Shown: piece by piece, positions 1 through 10,879 of the stretch
Numbering within the stretch: position 1 is the stretch's first letter
Layout: each line of letters starts with the position of its first letter
DNA from: Piezodorus guildinii
Taxonomy: Eukaryota; Arthropoda; Insecta; Hemiptera; Pentatomidae
Direction of reading: 5' to 3'
NCBI GenBank assembly: GCA_023052935.1
Contig: CM041292.1
Span: 33,772,386-33,836,385, forward strand
DNA length: 64,000 bases
Notes under the pieces: model-generated
What the model was told of the DNA's origin: nothing
What the model saw: only the letters and a program-made list of their open reading frames with translations
The model's database searches: none
Position numbers and translations under genes: made by a program

Positions 1-1275
1 GATCTATCCTCTATCTCACTTACATATATAATTCCGTACTTCGTTCCACCTACTTTCCTGCCTCCTGGAAATTATCCATCGTCAAAATGATACCTAAGCC
101 TAAGAAACCGCCCGAAAATCCATCTTCTTACCGTCCCATCTCACTTCTACCAATCATGGGTAAAATATTAGAAAAACTTATCCTAAAACGCCTGTACCCC
201 ATCCATGATACTAATTCCATAATTCCTGATCATCAGTTTGGATTCAGGACGTCCCACTCCACTATCCAGCAATGTCATCGTGTGGTGGACGTTGTTTCGT
301 CTACATTGGAGCGTGGCTTGTATTGTACGGGAGCCTTTCTTGACGTGGAACAGGCCTCGATCGAGTCTGGCACCCGGGATTGCTTCACAAGCTCCGCCAA
401 TTCCTTCCCCCTACATACTTCCTTATTATCCAGTCCTACCTCAATCATAATAATTCATTTTCGTTCATTTTTAGTCAGTCTGCTGGTGTCCCTCAAGGTA
501 GTATCCTAGGACCTATCCTTTACACAGTTTATACAGCTGATATCCCAACCCATCCTAACACCTTCCTTTCTACCTATGCTGATGACACTTGTGTGTTATC
601 AGTCAATGCTTATCAAACTATTGCTTCTCAAACTCTCCAATCCCACCTCAGAGACCTTGAAATATGGTGTCAGAACTGGAGAATTAAAATAAATTCCAAC
701 AAATCCAACCAAATTACATTTACCCTTCGTCGTAAACCTATGACATCCTGCCCTACTGTCTCCTTCAATAATACTCCTCTTGTCCCGGTTGAACAGATCC
801 GATATCTAGGACTGCGCATTGACAAACGCCTCACTTGGAATCCTCATACAAGACTGAAACGACAAAAAGCTGCACGACGTTTTCGACTACTTCAACACTT
901 ATTAGACAAACGTTCTAATCTTCCACTTAACTACAAAAGACTCATCTACATGACTATCATAAGACCAATATGGACTTACGGAGTGTTGAGCTCTGGGGCT
1001 CTACTAAACCATCAAATTCTTCTCGTATCCAATCCCTTCAGTCCAAAATCCTTCGTAAAATCCTCAATGCTCCTTACTTTGTCACCAACAAACTCATCCA
1101 TCAAGACCTTAATGTCCCATATGTTGCTGATTTGGCCCGTACGAGGTATCAATCCTTCCATGAGAAACTCCATTCCCACCCTAATCCTTTCGTTTCAATC
1201 CTTTCTTCCTCTTCAATTCCTGACAATCCTCCGAGGCGTCTGAAAAGGAGATGGCCCCGGGACCTTCTAGTTTAG
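1..1275 (+). pseudogene. JK1-a reverse transcriptase, frameshifted
   Basis: The protein is recognisable as non-LTR reverse transcriptase: the segment SYRPISLLPIMGK (from about 129), the LDVEQ motif-A region, QGSILGP, and the YADDT catalytic box near 577-591. Compared with the full-length copy there is a 1-bp loss near 355-360 (between the motif-A aspartate and the WHPG segment), an in-frame deletion of about 21 bp near 440-465, and a 2-bp gain near 985. Three different frames are therefore needed to read it through. The end matches the JK1 terminus (PRRLKRRWPRDLLV, then stop at 1273). It cannot make an active enzyme. Confidence 0.9.
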
Positions 1276-1412
1276 AATATTTTTAGAGTTCTTCCATTGG
1301 GAAGCTTCTCTACATGTGTTTCATGCCTTTTTTTATGTTTCATTCAAATTTACTTGTTGTATTACTTGTTATACAGTTGTAAATTCCAATAAATAAATAT
1401 ATAAAAAAAAAA
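1..1412 (+). mobile_element. Jockey-clade LINE, copy JK1-a (3' part, decayed)
   Basis: This copy is collinear with about 18630-20050 of the full-length JK1 element in this window. It starts at the window edge, so true 5' truncation cannot be told from cutting by the window. It carries the C-terminal two thirds of the reverse transcriptase region, a short 3' UTR with AATAAA-like repeats, and an A-run ending near 1412. By eye, identity to the full-length copy is high (most codons identical), so it belongs to the same family. Confidence 0.93.
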
Positions 1413-1551
1413 AAATCTATGGATATAATTGTTTTAATAATTTTATGAAAGTAATGGTAATTATAACAAAAACGAAATGTAAATGACTAAAATTTATTAA
1501 TTAAATTTTTATGGGAAGTAGTAAATCTTAATATAGTGACAAATAGTCAGT

Positions 1552-1590
1552 GAAAGTTGTTTAGTACGCACATCAGATTTTTTTTTTAAC
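1552..1590 (+). repeat. Family A, right-end fragment
   Basis: A degenerate version of the family-A right end: GTGAAAGT-like sequence followed by CGCACATCAGA and a T-run. Only the terminal 40 bp or so is recognisable. Confidence 0.45.
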
Positions 1591-2156
1591 ATACACATGT
1601 AATAAAAGATTATTATTATATAATTCTTTACTATAAAAGTGAAAATAGAATTTCCCATTTAGAGTCTTATAAGGAAACAAGAGCTGTATCACGCATTCTT
1701 TTCTTTCGGCCTCTGCTTTGAGATTATTGAAAGGTATAAGAGAACTTATAAAAACATGGCTGCCAAAACCTTATTAATAACCAGCTCATGCGTAACGAGA
1801 GAAACCCTTGCAAAAGAATGAGAGTTCCTTTTATTAACTATTATAATTATTGAATTGGATTTTACAGTCTTCACAATAGGTCAGAATAAAAAGAATTCTC
1901 GAAAACCCAATTAAGAAACTACGCCATCATAACTTGTAACATGTAATACTAACATGGTTTCTGTTGGCATCGATAAAAACAAAGAACTAATTTATAAATC
2001 TGGTATGCGGTAAAAATAATGAATATCTTTAATCACCGTTTATATACATATATCTTAATGAAATCAAATTAGTAATCGTGTTTTGTAAGTTTACGTGTTA
2101 AGTGGAAATACATTTAGTTGTTGGTTTGGATTTTGAAATCCGGATTGATCAATGCC

Positions 2157-2269
2157 TTTATTTCTATAAGTTTAATCAAAATCATAATAGCCGTTTTTGA
2201 GAAAATGGTAAAAAGGTGGAAAACACATGGCATAAAGTGGCTCCTCTTTTTTGCCATGTGTTTTCCACC
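2157..2269 (-). repeat. Family A internal fragment with an inverted 18-bp repeat
   Basis: Bases 2157-2255 match, in reverse orientation, the family-A internal block that reads as 'AATCAAAATCGT..CCGTTTTTGAGAAAAT..GCATGGTATAAAGTGGCTC' in the copy at 45.2 kb (pieces given only). GGTGGAAAACACATGGCA at 2215-2232 is perfectly inverted at 2252-2269, so part of the block was copied back on itself and can form a hairpin with a 19-base loop. Confidence 0.7.
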
Positions 2270-2325
2270 ATGTTTCAAACCCGATCGCACCTCAAATTTC
2301 CCTGAGTAATTATGACCGATTTTAA

Positions 2326-2505
2326 CATTATGCAATGTTTCCGACTAACACATCTCTACTAGGTTTACTTACTTTCTTGGTATTCCCTGTTCAATCATGA
2401 TGTTATACAGCTTCTAACGGTCTATGGAATCATAAGCCTTTCTTATATCGATATAAAGTTGATAGGCTACACCGTTGTATTCCAAATTTTTCTCTAATAT
2501 TGGAC
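2326..2505 (-). pseudogene. LINE reverse transcriptase fragment (RTE-like), broken
   Basis: Read on the minus strand, 2505 to 2326 encodes a reverse transcriptase motif-A region containing LYIDIRKAYDSIDR followed by KLYNIMIEQGIPRK, the standard 'D-F-K-K-A-Y-D' strand with its catalytic aspartate and the downstream helix. In-frame stops interrupt it just after SIDR and after PRK, and nothing coding is recognisable on either side. The wording of the motif fits the RTE/endonuclease-RT group better than JK1. It is a small fossil of a different LINE family. Confidence 0.72.
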
Positions 2506-4017
2506 TTGAAATATTATTATATGATTATTAATTTTTTTGTTCCAAAGGACAATATTAAAGATGAAATAGTAAAATAAGTCATTAAAAGTCGACATTTAAG
2601 CCCTGTTATACTATTTCAATGAAGATAAAAAGTATCTGGGATTGAGAAGCATATAACTATTCGTTGATTAAATGATTGATAAATATTAAACAAAAACGAT
2701 TAAAATTTTTTATAGAAAACAGCTGTAATATCTTAAATACGAAGGATCATTTCTGGCTAGTCGTTTTCGTTGATATAATTGAATCGCCTGTGAGACAGAC
2801 ATACTAATTCCTAATATGAAATGTTCATTTAAATTGATTTTTGGTTTTTGGGTTGGGCTTATTACAAACCAAAATCTGACCAAAGATACATAAACACAAA
2901 CACACTAACTATTCTGAGATTTTGTAAAGATAGCTTGTATAAATCTAAAATTTCACATCATAGAACCATATATGTGTTATACAGCCTGTCGCGACACTGA
3001 AGAAAAAAAAAAGAAAGAAATATATATAATAAAAATTCTAATCGTTTACGTTTGGACGAGTGTTAGTGAAAGATACATTATAAATCAGTAAGTTCACTGC
3101 CAGGTCACTTAACTCTTCTATCCTGTGAATCATTTAAGTTATTTGAAAGTGTTGAAATTAATTTTACAATAATAATTGACATGCAAATTAAAAGAAAAAA
3201 TATAACTTTCACCAAGCTAACAACAAAGCCGTTTCACATTTCATCAAGGAATAAGATTAAAGTATTTTCTGGAAAGCAGAGGTTTTATAAGAGTAGATCT
3301 CATTATGATTCATATTGACACTCTTCATCTTTTCTCATGACTTTTGGTTTATTATTTTGAATAATGAATCTTTGTAATCGACAAAAGAAAATATTTCCCT
3401 TTCCCTCAAATTTCACGATACGTATTACCCCAATTACGAATAATAAAAATCCATCTATCCGCTTACGAAATTATTAATTTTAATTTTTTAAGCGTTTTGA
3501 AATTTGCAGTAGTGATTTGCAATTTTCATATTAGTTAATTTCTTGTAAACAGTTATATAATGTGTAATATAGTTATTTAAAAATAGTAAACCATTGTGTA
3601 ATAGTTGCTAAGTTTTTGTTTATATTTTCAATAATGAACGAACCATCAATAAAAAAAAAAAAAATATATTATATATATATATATATATATATAAAAAATT
3701 CCATATAAACTTTTAAAATATTTTGATTTTGTCGTGAAATTCAAGATTAAAGTTATGCTTTATCACTCACTATGTATAGAGAGATATGTTTTTATTTTTA
3801 AATGATTCAACCCGAATGCATACTGTCTATAATAAGATACATAAATGTATGAATAAATGTTTGTCTTATCATTTAATTAGTTATCACTATGCATACTCAT
3901 TTTCATCATCTACTAATTACATTACCTTATCTTTACATCATGTTATTTTTTCCAAAAAAAAAAAATAATAATAATATAATAAAATAAAAGCCATTGAGGC
4001 AAGTATGTAATTTTCCA
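2506..4017. other. AT-rich stretch without recognised gene
   Basis: I see no coding region or repeat family here apart from low-complexity DNA: an A-run at 3651-3661 followed by (TA)n at about 3665-3692, and an A-rich run near 3953-3965. Short ORFs inside it look like chance. Confidence 0.5.
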
Positions 4018-4172
4018 GAAACCTCTTTGATTTCGGTTACCCATTTTATAGAAGCTGGGTGAACCCAAGATCTTCAGATACTTGAGTCTACTCACGGCCA
4101 ATATAATAAATAATTACCCTGCCACAACCAGGGTCGGAAATATCAGTAGCATGGTTCCCTACACACTGAGTT
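4018..4172 (-). mobile_element. SINE-1 remnant
   Basis: In reverse orientation this contains a decayed tRNA-type B box (CTTGGGTTCACCC) and the SINE-1 body segment resembling CAGCTTCTATAAAATGGGTA, both present in the better copies at 25.3, 33.9 and 50.7 kb. A second B-box-like segment nearby suggests rearrangement. Old and incomplete. Confidence 0.45.
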
Positions 4173-5684
4173 CTGCTGTTCCATTTACATTAATTTAATT
4201 CTTAAAGTATTTTTTTATGATTAAATACAACAGTAAAATGTTGAAATCGTGATTTCACACAATAAAAAACTTACGAAAGAAATATTAGTTTTAAAAAATA
4301 AATATTTTTCACATATATATAAGTGGAATAGTATATTTATTTAAAAAAATAAATAAATAACATCATGCTTATTTAATATAAATTAATTAAAAAATATCAA
4401 ATATGTTTGCAGTTTCCCATTATGAAAATCTAACAAACCCAAAGGCATATCATGGATTAGATTACCTATTACACCACAAGAAAACAGGAAAAACTTATAA
4501 ACAAAAAAACTACATTTCACAATTTAAAAAACTTCTATTTATGATAGATTTAATATAAATATACATCTCCCGAATATTATAGATGCACAATGAATAAGAC
4601 ATTCGATTGTCCATTATTGGTTTAGTTTACTAGAAAAAAAAAATAGAGTAATGTCAACAAAAGCTAAGAACGAGACGGTATGAACAAATTGTTTTCCAAC
4701 TCGAAAAAGTCGAAATTCATCAAATTAACTTAAATTACGAAGAGTACGAACTTCACTCAGTTTGAGAATGTTGCAACCAGTAGAACATTCAAATCCTATG
4801 CAGGAGTTTAATAAGTTAAATAATCTCCAAGGACCTTTAACATCCTGGTTGAAAAGGAAACTAATATTTGTTGCAAGTCATTGGTTAATAGGTTTGGCAA
4901 ATGGAAACAAAGGTGCAACAACCTTAAATATTAGAATTCTTCCTTTCTCTTCTATTGCTTCATTAGTCGCTATCTTTGATCTTAAAGCGTGTGTAAGTAG
5001 GCGATAACATAGTATCGAACGAAGATAGTACGCACGACCAGTTTATATTTTTCAATACATAATTTTTATTTTAGTTTTGTGCTTTTTTTTCCCTATTTTA
5101 TAGTGGAAAAAAGGAGAGGCCTGTAGTGATTTCGGACTTTAAAAGTAGAAATTCTCATGTAAGAATATTTTCTATTAAATACAGATGTAATATTTTTTCC
5201 ACAAAACCTTAAAAAGCGCCCCTCTTTTAACTACACTAAGGCCTCTTTTAACTCTTTTAAGCCACATACACTAAGGGAATGAGTCGAGAAGCTGGTCATA
5301 GCCAGCACTCCAATGACATATTTACAAGAGATTTCTGGACAACTGCAGCTTCAGCCAGAGGGTTATAGGAATGTTCGGAACTAAATGGGGATAGTGCCAA
5401 AGGATTAGGAAGGTGAGTAAGCTTCTGATGAAATATTTAGAATTTTTATGTTGATTAGATCATGGACATATGATTAGACCATGTTCAGGTCATGGTGTAA
5501 GGTTAAGTAAAATATAGTGCGATAACGCTGTTCTAATTTGTTTTCATGAAAAATGTAATTTTACATTTACACTTAAAGCACTCCATGTCTCTTAGGAATC
5601 TTGAATAGTCAGTCCTCTTCGATCATCTGGTTCCTCTACTAATAAAATAAAAGAAAAAGTAATAAGGTAACAGTAAAAATAGCC
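4173..5684. other. No recognised gene; one isolated splice-donor-like site
   Basis: Mostly AT-rich. A moderately GC-rich patch at 5280-5415 ends in a good 5' splice-site match (GGAAG|GTGAGTAAG, about 5409-5422), but the frames leading to it contain stops, so an exon is not supported. An 81-codon ORF at 4762-5007 opens with TTG and has no recognisable features. Confidence 0.35.
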
Positions 5685-5950
5685 CACGGTCTCGGTTTTA
5701 AACACAGCAGATGGCCTAATCATTTTTTAAAAGGGAGTAAAATATCATTTTATATGAAATGAAAATTAAAAATGAAATAAAATTTTGGTCACGAGCTAGT
5801 GCGACGTCAGGTTCTTATTAAAGATCCCTATCCTAATTAAAAATGAATAGACAAAATATTGGGGGTTCCATTGTACCCTCTGATCAGTTACAGTAGATGA
5901 TCAGTAAGCGATGTTAAATGAATAAACAGATACTAATAAAATATTGAAAA
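5685..5950 (+). mobile_element. SINE-2 copy, degraded
   Basis: Shares with the other SINE-2 copies the order GGGAGTAAAA..., 'GTCAGGT.CT.ATTAAAGATCCCTATCC', 'GACAAAAT..', a CCCACTGTA-like segment and a terminal GATGTTAAATGAATAAACA. The tRNA-like head is poorly preserved near 5690-5715. Confidence 0.6.
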
Positions 5951-6061
5951 TATAATATAAAGATGGAAGATCTATATTGCTATTACTAGTGTTCATATAG
6001 AAACAAATTAAATATATCTATTGTAATAAATATTAAAAAAGTTATCTTGTATTTTTTTATT

Positions 6062-6155
6062 TTATTTTGGCTTGATGAAGGCCTTAAGTTTAATCAGAAA
6101 CGTCAGCTCACGAATATTTTTTTGGATTTTAGATTAGCGCACTCCTGACCAACTT
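6062..6155 (+). repeat. Penelope-like terminal unit fragment
   Basis: Contains TTGATGAAGGCC...CAGAAACGTCAG followed by TAGCGCACTCCTGACCAACTT. The same arrangement occurs in the copies at 34.3-35.1, 56.8-57.0 and 60.4-60.8 kb: CTGATGA, a short stem, GAAAC, then a conserved outer 'CCGC..CC..ACC' end. Assignment to Penelope-like elements is inference from that motif. Confidence 0.45.
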
Positions 6156-6319
6156 CTCCGATCATTAATTTTCCAAAAAAAGCTAAAAATTAACCTGAGC
6201 TCTGAAGTTCCGTATTTATTTACTTTTTTTCAAAATTTGAGATTCTTAGTCCTAAATTCGAGTTAAAAAACGTTTAGAAGTCATTAAAAAAATACAAATT
6301 AATTTATTTCATGACCTTC

Positions 6320-6745
6320 TAGCTTAAACAGGCAAATATTTCAATGAAACAGGAACTCGGATGAGCAGGTTATAAACGACGTGGAATTCTTGCTGATACA
6401 CGCTTGATGCTATAAAGGAAATCGTGTAGGAAATCTGGAGGCCAAGGATTATTCCTATTGCTAAACTGCTTTTGTTTGGCGAGCTAGAGATTGAGGAGAT
6501 AAAGGCAGATTTATTCGGTCCGTGGGAACTGCGAGGACACTGGTGAGCCATCCTGGCTCGACGGGAAAGGGAATCTACAAGACACGCGGGGCTGGAAGAC
6601 AAGAAGCTGAGGTGGCATCTGAAGAAGTGGAATGGAATCCGGAACCGAGGGGTAAGCGTGCAGAAGGGTGACTGTTGGGGAACCTGATTAAGGTGACGGT
6701 GACTCAACAAGGCACAGGTGAATTTCAATTTTTCGTGCAAGTGAA
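6320..6745 (-). other. GC-richer island with a 138-codon ORF, function unknown
   Basis: The minus-strand ORF 6740-6324 runs 138 codons without a stop in a block clearly richer in G+C than its surroundings. The product is Ser/Pro/Cys-rich in its first half and hydrophobic in its last third (around IIGLQISYTISFIASS), but I recognise no family, and no initiation or splice context makes the frame compelling. It may be a host exon, a conserved non-coding element or an unrecognised repeat. Confidence 0.25.
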
Positions 6746-7044
6746 ATTCCTTGAAACTTCAGATGAATCAATCACATATATGATTCTGAAAGTAGGCTAA
6801 CGGAGATAATTTCCATTTCTTTTAGAACGAATACGTATAAATATTTCCTTAAAGGATGAATCATAGATATTGGGTGAGTAGCCATGAGGGGAATGAACGT
6901 CGTAACCCTTAGAATATTCAAGGCTTACACTTAAGTTATTATATTTTCTGCCACCTAGTTTATATTCGTACCAAACATTGCCATTTATCGATTACAAGAT
7001 TCTACAATCGTAATTTAAATCTATTTAGTTTTTTCCTTTCAATT

Positions 7045-7860
7045 ACCTATATGTAAAATATATAGTGGGAGAATGTATTCCGATCGTGTAAATTTTCGAA
7101 TTAAAGTTTGAAACTGAAATACACGTCTAATCCCCTGAGTCTAAATGACCAATTCCGGGAAAAGGTCTCTGAGTGTGTATGTGGTAAGTCCAGCTCAAGA
7201 AAGATTTGTTGTGTTTTAAAATTTCACATTTAGGAGCGAATATATCTGAGATCTTTCAGCAACTCATTTAACAAAATCATTTGATCAATCATGATTTTGA
7301 TTGAGCTCGCTATCGGTTTGAACTTTAATTGGATTTAAAATCTTGTAGGCTCCGTTCTGATTAAAATAGTCTGACAATGTTAAATTTTTAAATTGTTTGT
7401 TTATTTGTTTAACGTCCCTTTATGCTGCTGTGGCTAATCGGACGATGCTACAGTGGGAGTCTTAAATTTTGCCTATACAGGTTTTATTAGTATAGGGATC
7501 TTTAACGAGTACTTGACATTGCACAGGCTCGGAACCACCATTTAACATTTCCTCTGAAGGACGGCATAACTAAGGATGTTTTACTCCCATTTAAAAATCC
7601 TAGGACCACCTGCGGGTTTGAACCCGGGACGTTTGGCATAGGAGGCTGTTATGCTAACCACCATGCTATGGGTAACCCCATTTTTAAAATTGTTTGCCTC
7701 TAAATGTTTTCTAGATTGGAAAAAAAAAAAAACATATCATCCTGATATTATTGATAAGAAACGGGCGTAAGATGATAATATAATAGATTATTTATGTTTA
7801 TGGTATGTTTCCATCGAGACTCGAAATGTAATTCTTTGGCCTTTTTTCAACTCCAATATT
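7045..7860 (+). repeat. Family A copy, split by a SINE-2
   Basis: From 7045 the left-terminal hairpin remnant is followed by the ordered internal blocks (CCCTGAGTCTAAATGACCAA, AAAATTTCACATTTAGGAGC, AAAATAGTCTGACAAT) up to 7384. The next block (TTGTTTGCCTCTAAATG) resumes at 7690. The gap is filled by a reverse SINE-2. No right end is clear. Confidence 0.78.
7400..7680 (-). mobile_element. SINE-2 inserted in family A, with target duplication
   Basis: A complete SINE-2 in reverse orientation. The tRNA-like head is at the right end, with the B box read on minus as GGGTTCAAACCCGC near 7613-7626 and the A-box side GGTGGTTAGCATAACAGCC. The tail is at the left end (minus-strand TTAAACAAATAAACAAA). 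It is flanked by TTTTTAAATTGTTTG (7385-7399) and the same sequence with one extra A (7681-7696). This is a target duplication of 15-16 bp and fixes both ends of the element. Confidence 0.88.
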
Positions 7861-7883
7861 ATTTTAAAATTGATTTTAAATGT

Positions 7884-7942
7884 CCTACAAAGGACGGCAT
7901 AAACTAGGATTTTTGCCCCCTTTAAAAATCTCTAATATTTTT
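7884..7942 (-). mobile_element. SINE-2 fragment
   Basis: TCCTACAAAGGACGGCATAA followed by CTAGGATTTTTGCCCCCTTTAAAAATC repeats the core segment of the neighbouring SINE-2 (AAGGACGGCATAACTAAGGAT..), so this is a short decayed piece. Confidence 0.6.
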
Positions 7943-8002
7943 ATGTGATTCTTGGATCCTGCAGATATGATACTACTGTAACTAATGTATCAATAATATA
8001 AT

Positions 8003-8120
8003 AATAATTCTTTATTTATTCTGGGACAAGTCCCTTCAGAATAACATAACAGGAAATAAACAGGTAGACTTAAGACTAGAGTCTTAGAGTAAAATAACTG
8101 AAAAATAGAACAGAATTAAA
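8003..8120 (-). repeat. Possible LINE 3' UTR remnant
   Basis: A segment beginning TTCTTTATTTATTCTGGGAC resembles the reverse complement of a polyadenylated LINE tail (AATAAATAAAGAAT). Similar 'TTTATT...' starts precede other minus-strand LINE ends in this window. No coding part is adjacent, so the call is weak. Confidence 0.3.
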
Positions 8121-8418
8121 CTAATAACATGAACGCGAAAAGCTAACATGATTTTTGTTCTTTTTTTTCTGTTAAGAAGGTAATCAAGCAATAATAAGAA
8201 ATAAATAATATACTTCATCAAAAGGAAAATGCTTACAACTTCCAATTAGCAACGAAATCTTGATATTATATTAAAATGTACACCAAGAAAACTATCAATG
8301 AACTGTATCACACCTCAATTAGTAATGTAAAAAAAAATTAAATAAACTATGTTTGCAGGAAGGAACAGCACTAATTATCCAACTTGGCAGCTCATAAAAC
8401 TTCTACCACTGCGCGTAG

Positions 8419-8711
8419 GAATTTGGGAAATGGTCTACCTACCGGGTTTGGAACGTGTGGTTAAGATATAGCAGCTGTACGTTTAATCGCAGCCGGATTG
8501 CGTATCGGAGAACGCAATCCTACACCCGGCTATTTAGTCCAACTCATCTCAGCGATAATCTAAGATATAACGCCTATAACGAAATGATATATTTGCGCAA
8601 TCGTGCCTGTAATGATTCGCTCATTGCTCGTTCATCAATCGAACGGATTCTCGTAATGGGTATAGCAAGAACCGACTGGGATGGAACGCAACACCTTGGG
8701 GATAACCTTGG
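8419..8711 (+). other. Exon-like open segment, function unknown
   Basis: From 8419 (just after an in-frame TAG) one frame is open to 8832 and much richer in G+C than its surroundings. Its first part is rich in Arg, Tyr and Asn, with segments such as RIAYRRTQSYTRLF and ERILVMGIARTDWDG. A good 5' splice-site match (CCTTG|GTATGT) occurs at about 8710, and composition drops to the AT-rich background after it. A weaker acceptor-like AG is at 8417-8418. The frame opens with GTG/ATG only internally. I recognise no protein family. It may be a host exon or a piece of an unknown element. Confidence 0.3.
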
Positions 8712-9385
8712 TATGTTCATTTTACGATATTTAATATGGGATCAAATGAGAAAAAATGTATGCTGTAGAAACAGACAGGTAGCCTATGCAAGCTTCTGGC
8801 GCTTCAGCAACTTTCAAATATTTATTTTTTGACATGATATGTCTTTCAGTTCATAGTTTTTATTGTATACTTTTTTCCCTCGTAATAAATGTAATACGTT
8901 TTCCCCGCTCTGGCTCTGTTAGTGTTACTAAAATAATGATCTTGAACACAGTTTCCGTATCAGAAATTAAATGAAAAATATATTTTATTATAAAACATTT
9001 GTCGCTAGGACCTACTATTTAGAAGATATATAGGTTAAGATGAAAAAAAGTTACCAACGTACCAATGTCTAAATGTACATAGATGGTAAAAAAAATAAAA
9101 ATAATGTAGTTAGTAAAAATATAGTATTACTAATTTTGTAAGTAGATTATTTCTACACCTTCTATTCTTCATCAATCCTCCAGTTAGATCATCCGATGTA
9201 AATTCCTATCTACGTGTTTGATTGATAATCATTTAACTATAGTTTACATGTTTTGTTTATTCAATGGTGTGAAGTACAATATAAACAGCAGTTAAAATGG
9301 TTTATCAAAACATTAATGTTAATGGATTATTAGAGGCCACAATCTTTACATGTATTTAGTTTTTAATATAGGTAAGATCAAGTTT

Positions 9386-9966
9386 TTTACTTTCACTTAC
9401 TATATATAGTAAGGAAAAGTATTGCGATCCTGAAAATTTTCGAATTCCAGTTTTCAACGGAAATAGACATTTTAGGGTCCCCTGAGTCAAATAACCCAGT
9501 CCCGCAAAAAGGTCTGAGTGTGTCTGTTTTGTGTGTGTTTGTGTGGTAACTCCCGAGCGGAAACGGTAAGTCCTATGAAACTGAAATTTCATATTTAAGA
9601 CAAATATACGCCCGAGACGTTACAAAATCTTTTTCATCAATATGAGCTTACAAGAAGAGCCACTTTATACTATGCATTTTGCACCTTTTTTCGATTTTCT
9701 CGAAAACGGTTCCGACGATTTTTATTAAACTCCCTACATCGATGTAAAATTTAATAGGCTTAATAGTTTTTAATAGTCATGTAGGTTTCATCCAGATCAA
9801 AATGGTCTTAAATGCCGATAATTTAAATTTTCTTCCCCTAAAGTACCTTTAATTTTGTAGATTCTATAAAAATAACTATATTATCTTGTAACCATTGATA
9901 ATTAACAGCTTAATATACATGTTGAGCGAATTTGATAAACAACTAAAGGAGAAAACTGAAAAAATA
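9386..9966 (+). repeat. Family A copy 1 of a head-to-tail pair
   Basis: Starts with the left-terminal motif ACTTTCACTTA and its hairpin partner TATATAGTAAGGAAAAGTA, and runs through the full series of internal blocks, including a TG-rich microsatellite near 9525-9545. It stops at GAGAAAACTGAAAAAATA (9950-9967), where the next copy begins. The right third is missing. Confidence 0.85.
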
Positions 9967-9971
9967 TTGTT

Positions 9972-10876
9972 TTACTTTCACTTACCTATATATGAAATAT
10001 ATAGTAAGGGAAAGTATTGCGGTCGTGAAAATTTTCGAATTTGAGTTTTCAACGTAAATACACGTTTTAGAGTCCCCTGAGTGTAGATGACTAAGTCCTG
10101 AAAAAAGGTGTGTGTGTGTGTGGTAATTCCAGGGCGAAAACGAAAAGTCCTATGAAATTGAAATTTCATATTTAAGACAAATATAGGCCCGAAATGCTAC
10201 AGAATATTTTTCATCAAAATCAGCTAATCAGTAGAGCCACTTTATACCATGCACTTTGCACCTATTAACGTTTATCTCAAAAACGGCTCTAACGATTGCG
10301 ATCAAACTCGCTACATCAATGTAAAATTGGATGGGCTTTAATATAATGTAGGTTTCATTATGATTGAAATAGTCTGACAGAGCTTAAATGCTGATATTTT
10401 AAATTGTGTTCCTCTAAAGTACCTTTAATTTTGTAGATTTAAATACAATAAGCTTCTCATCTTATTAGCATCGTTAAATAACGGCTAAATATGCAAGTTG
10501 AACGAATTTGATATCCAACTAAAGGAGAAAACTGAAAAAAAAATTAATGCAATTTTTTAGTTTTTTTGAAAACACTAATATAAATGTATAATATACCGTT
10601 GGAAAGAGAAAATTTTTAGAAAAAATATTATCTTATACACAAGCTTGTAAAAGTTAATGAAGAAGGATGAAAAATCGATAAAAATAAGTGATTATTTTAG
10701 ATAACAATATAATAGAGTTTTTAATAAAACACATGTTTCCATATTAATTCAATTTAATTAATTCTTTAATGGTTTCACTCATTTTTATTTCTAATTGTAT
10801 TTGAAAATTCCTTAATCGTTTTTTAAAACGGAGGTAAGTGAAAGTCGTGTGTTGTCCACACCAGATTTTTTTTTTC
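9972..10876 (+). repeat. Family A, most complete copy
   Basis: About 905 bp. The left end is ACTTTCACTTACCTATATAT, followed after GAA by its own inverted copy ATATATAGTAAGGGAAAGTA, so the left end alone forms a stem-loop. Near the right end the motif recurs inverted as AGGTAAGTGAAAGT (10832-10845), followed by CGTGTGTTGTCCACACCAGA and a T-run. The interior holds a (TG)n tract at about 10109-10121 and no coding frame. T-runs flank both ends. This combination (near-terminal inverted repeats, a hairpin at one end only, internal microsatellite, no ORF) fits either a MITE or a DINE/HINE-type non-autonomous Helentron; I cannot decide between them. Confidence 0.88.
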
Positions 10877-10879
10877 AAT

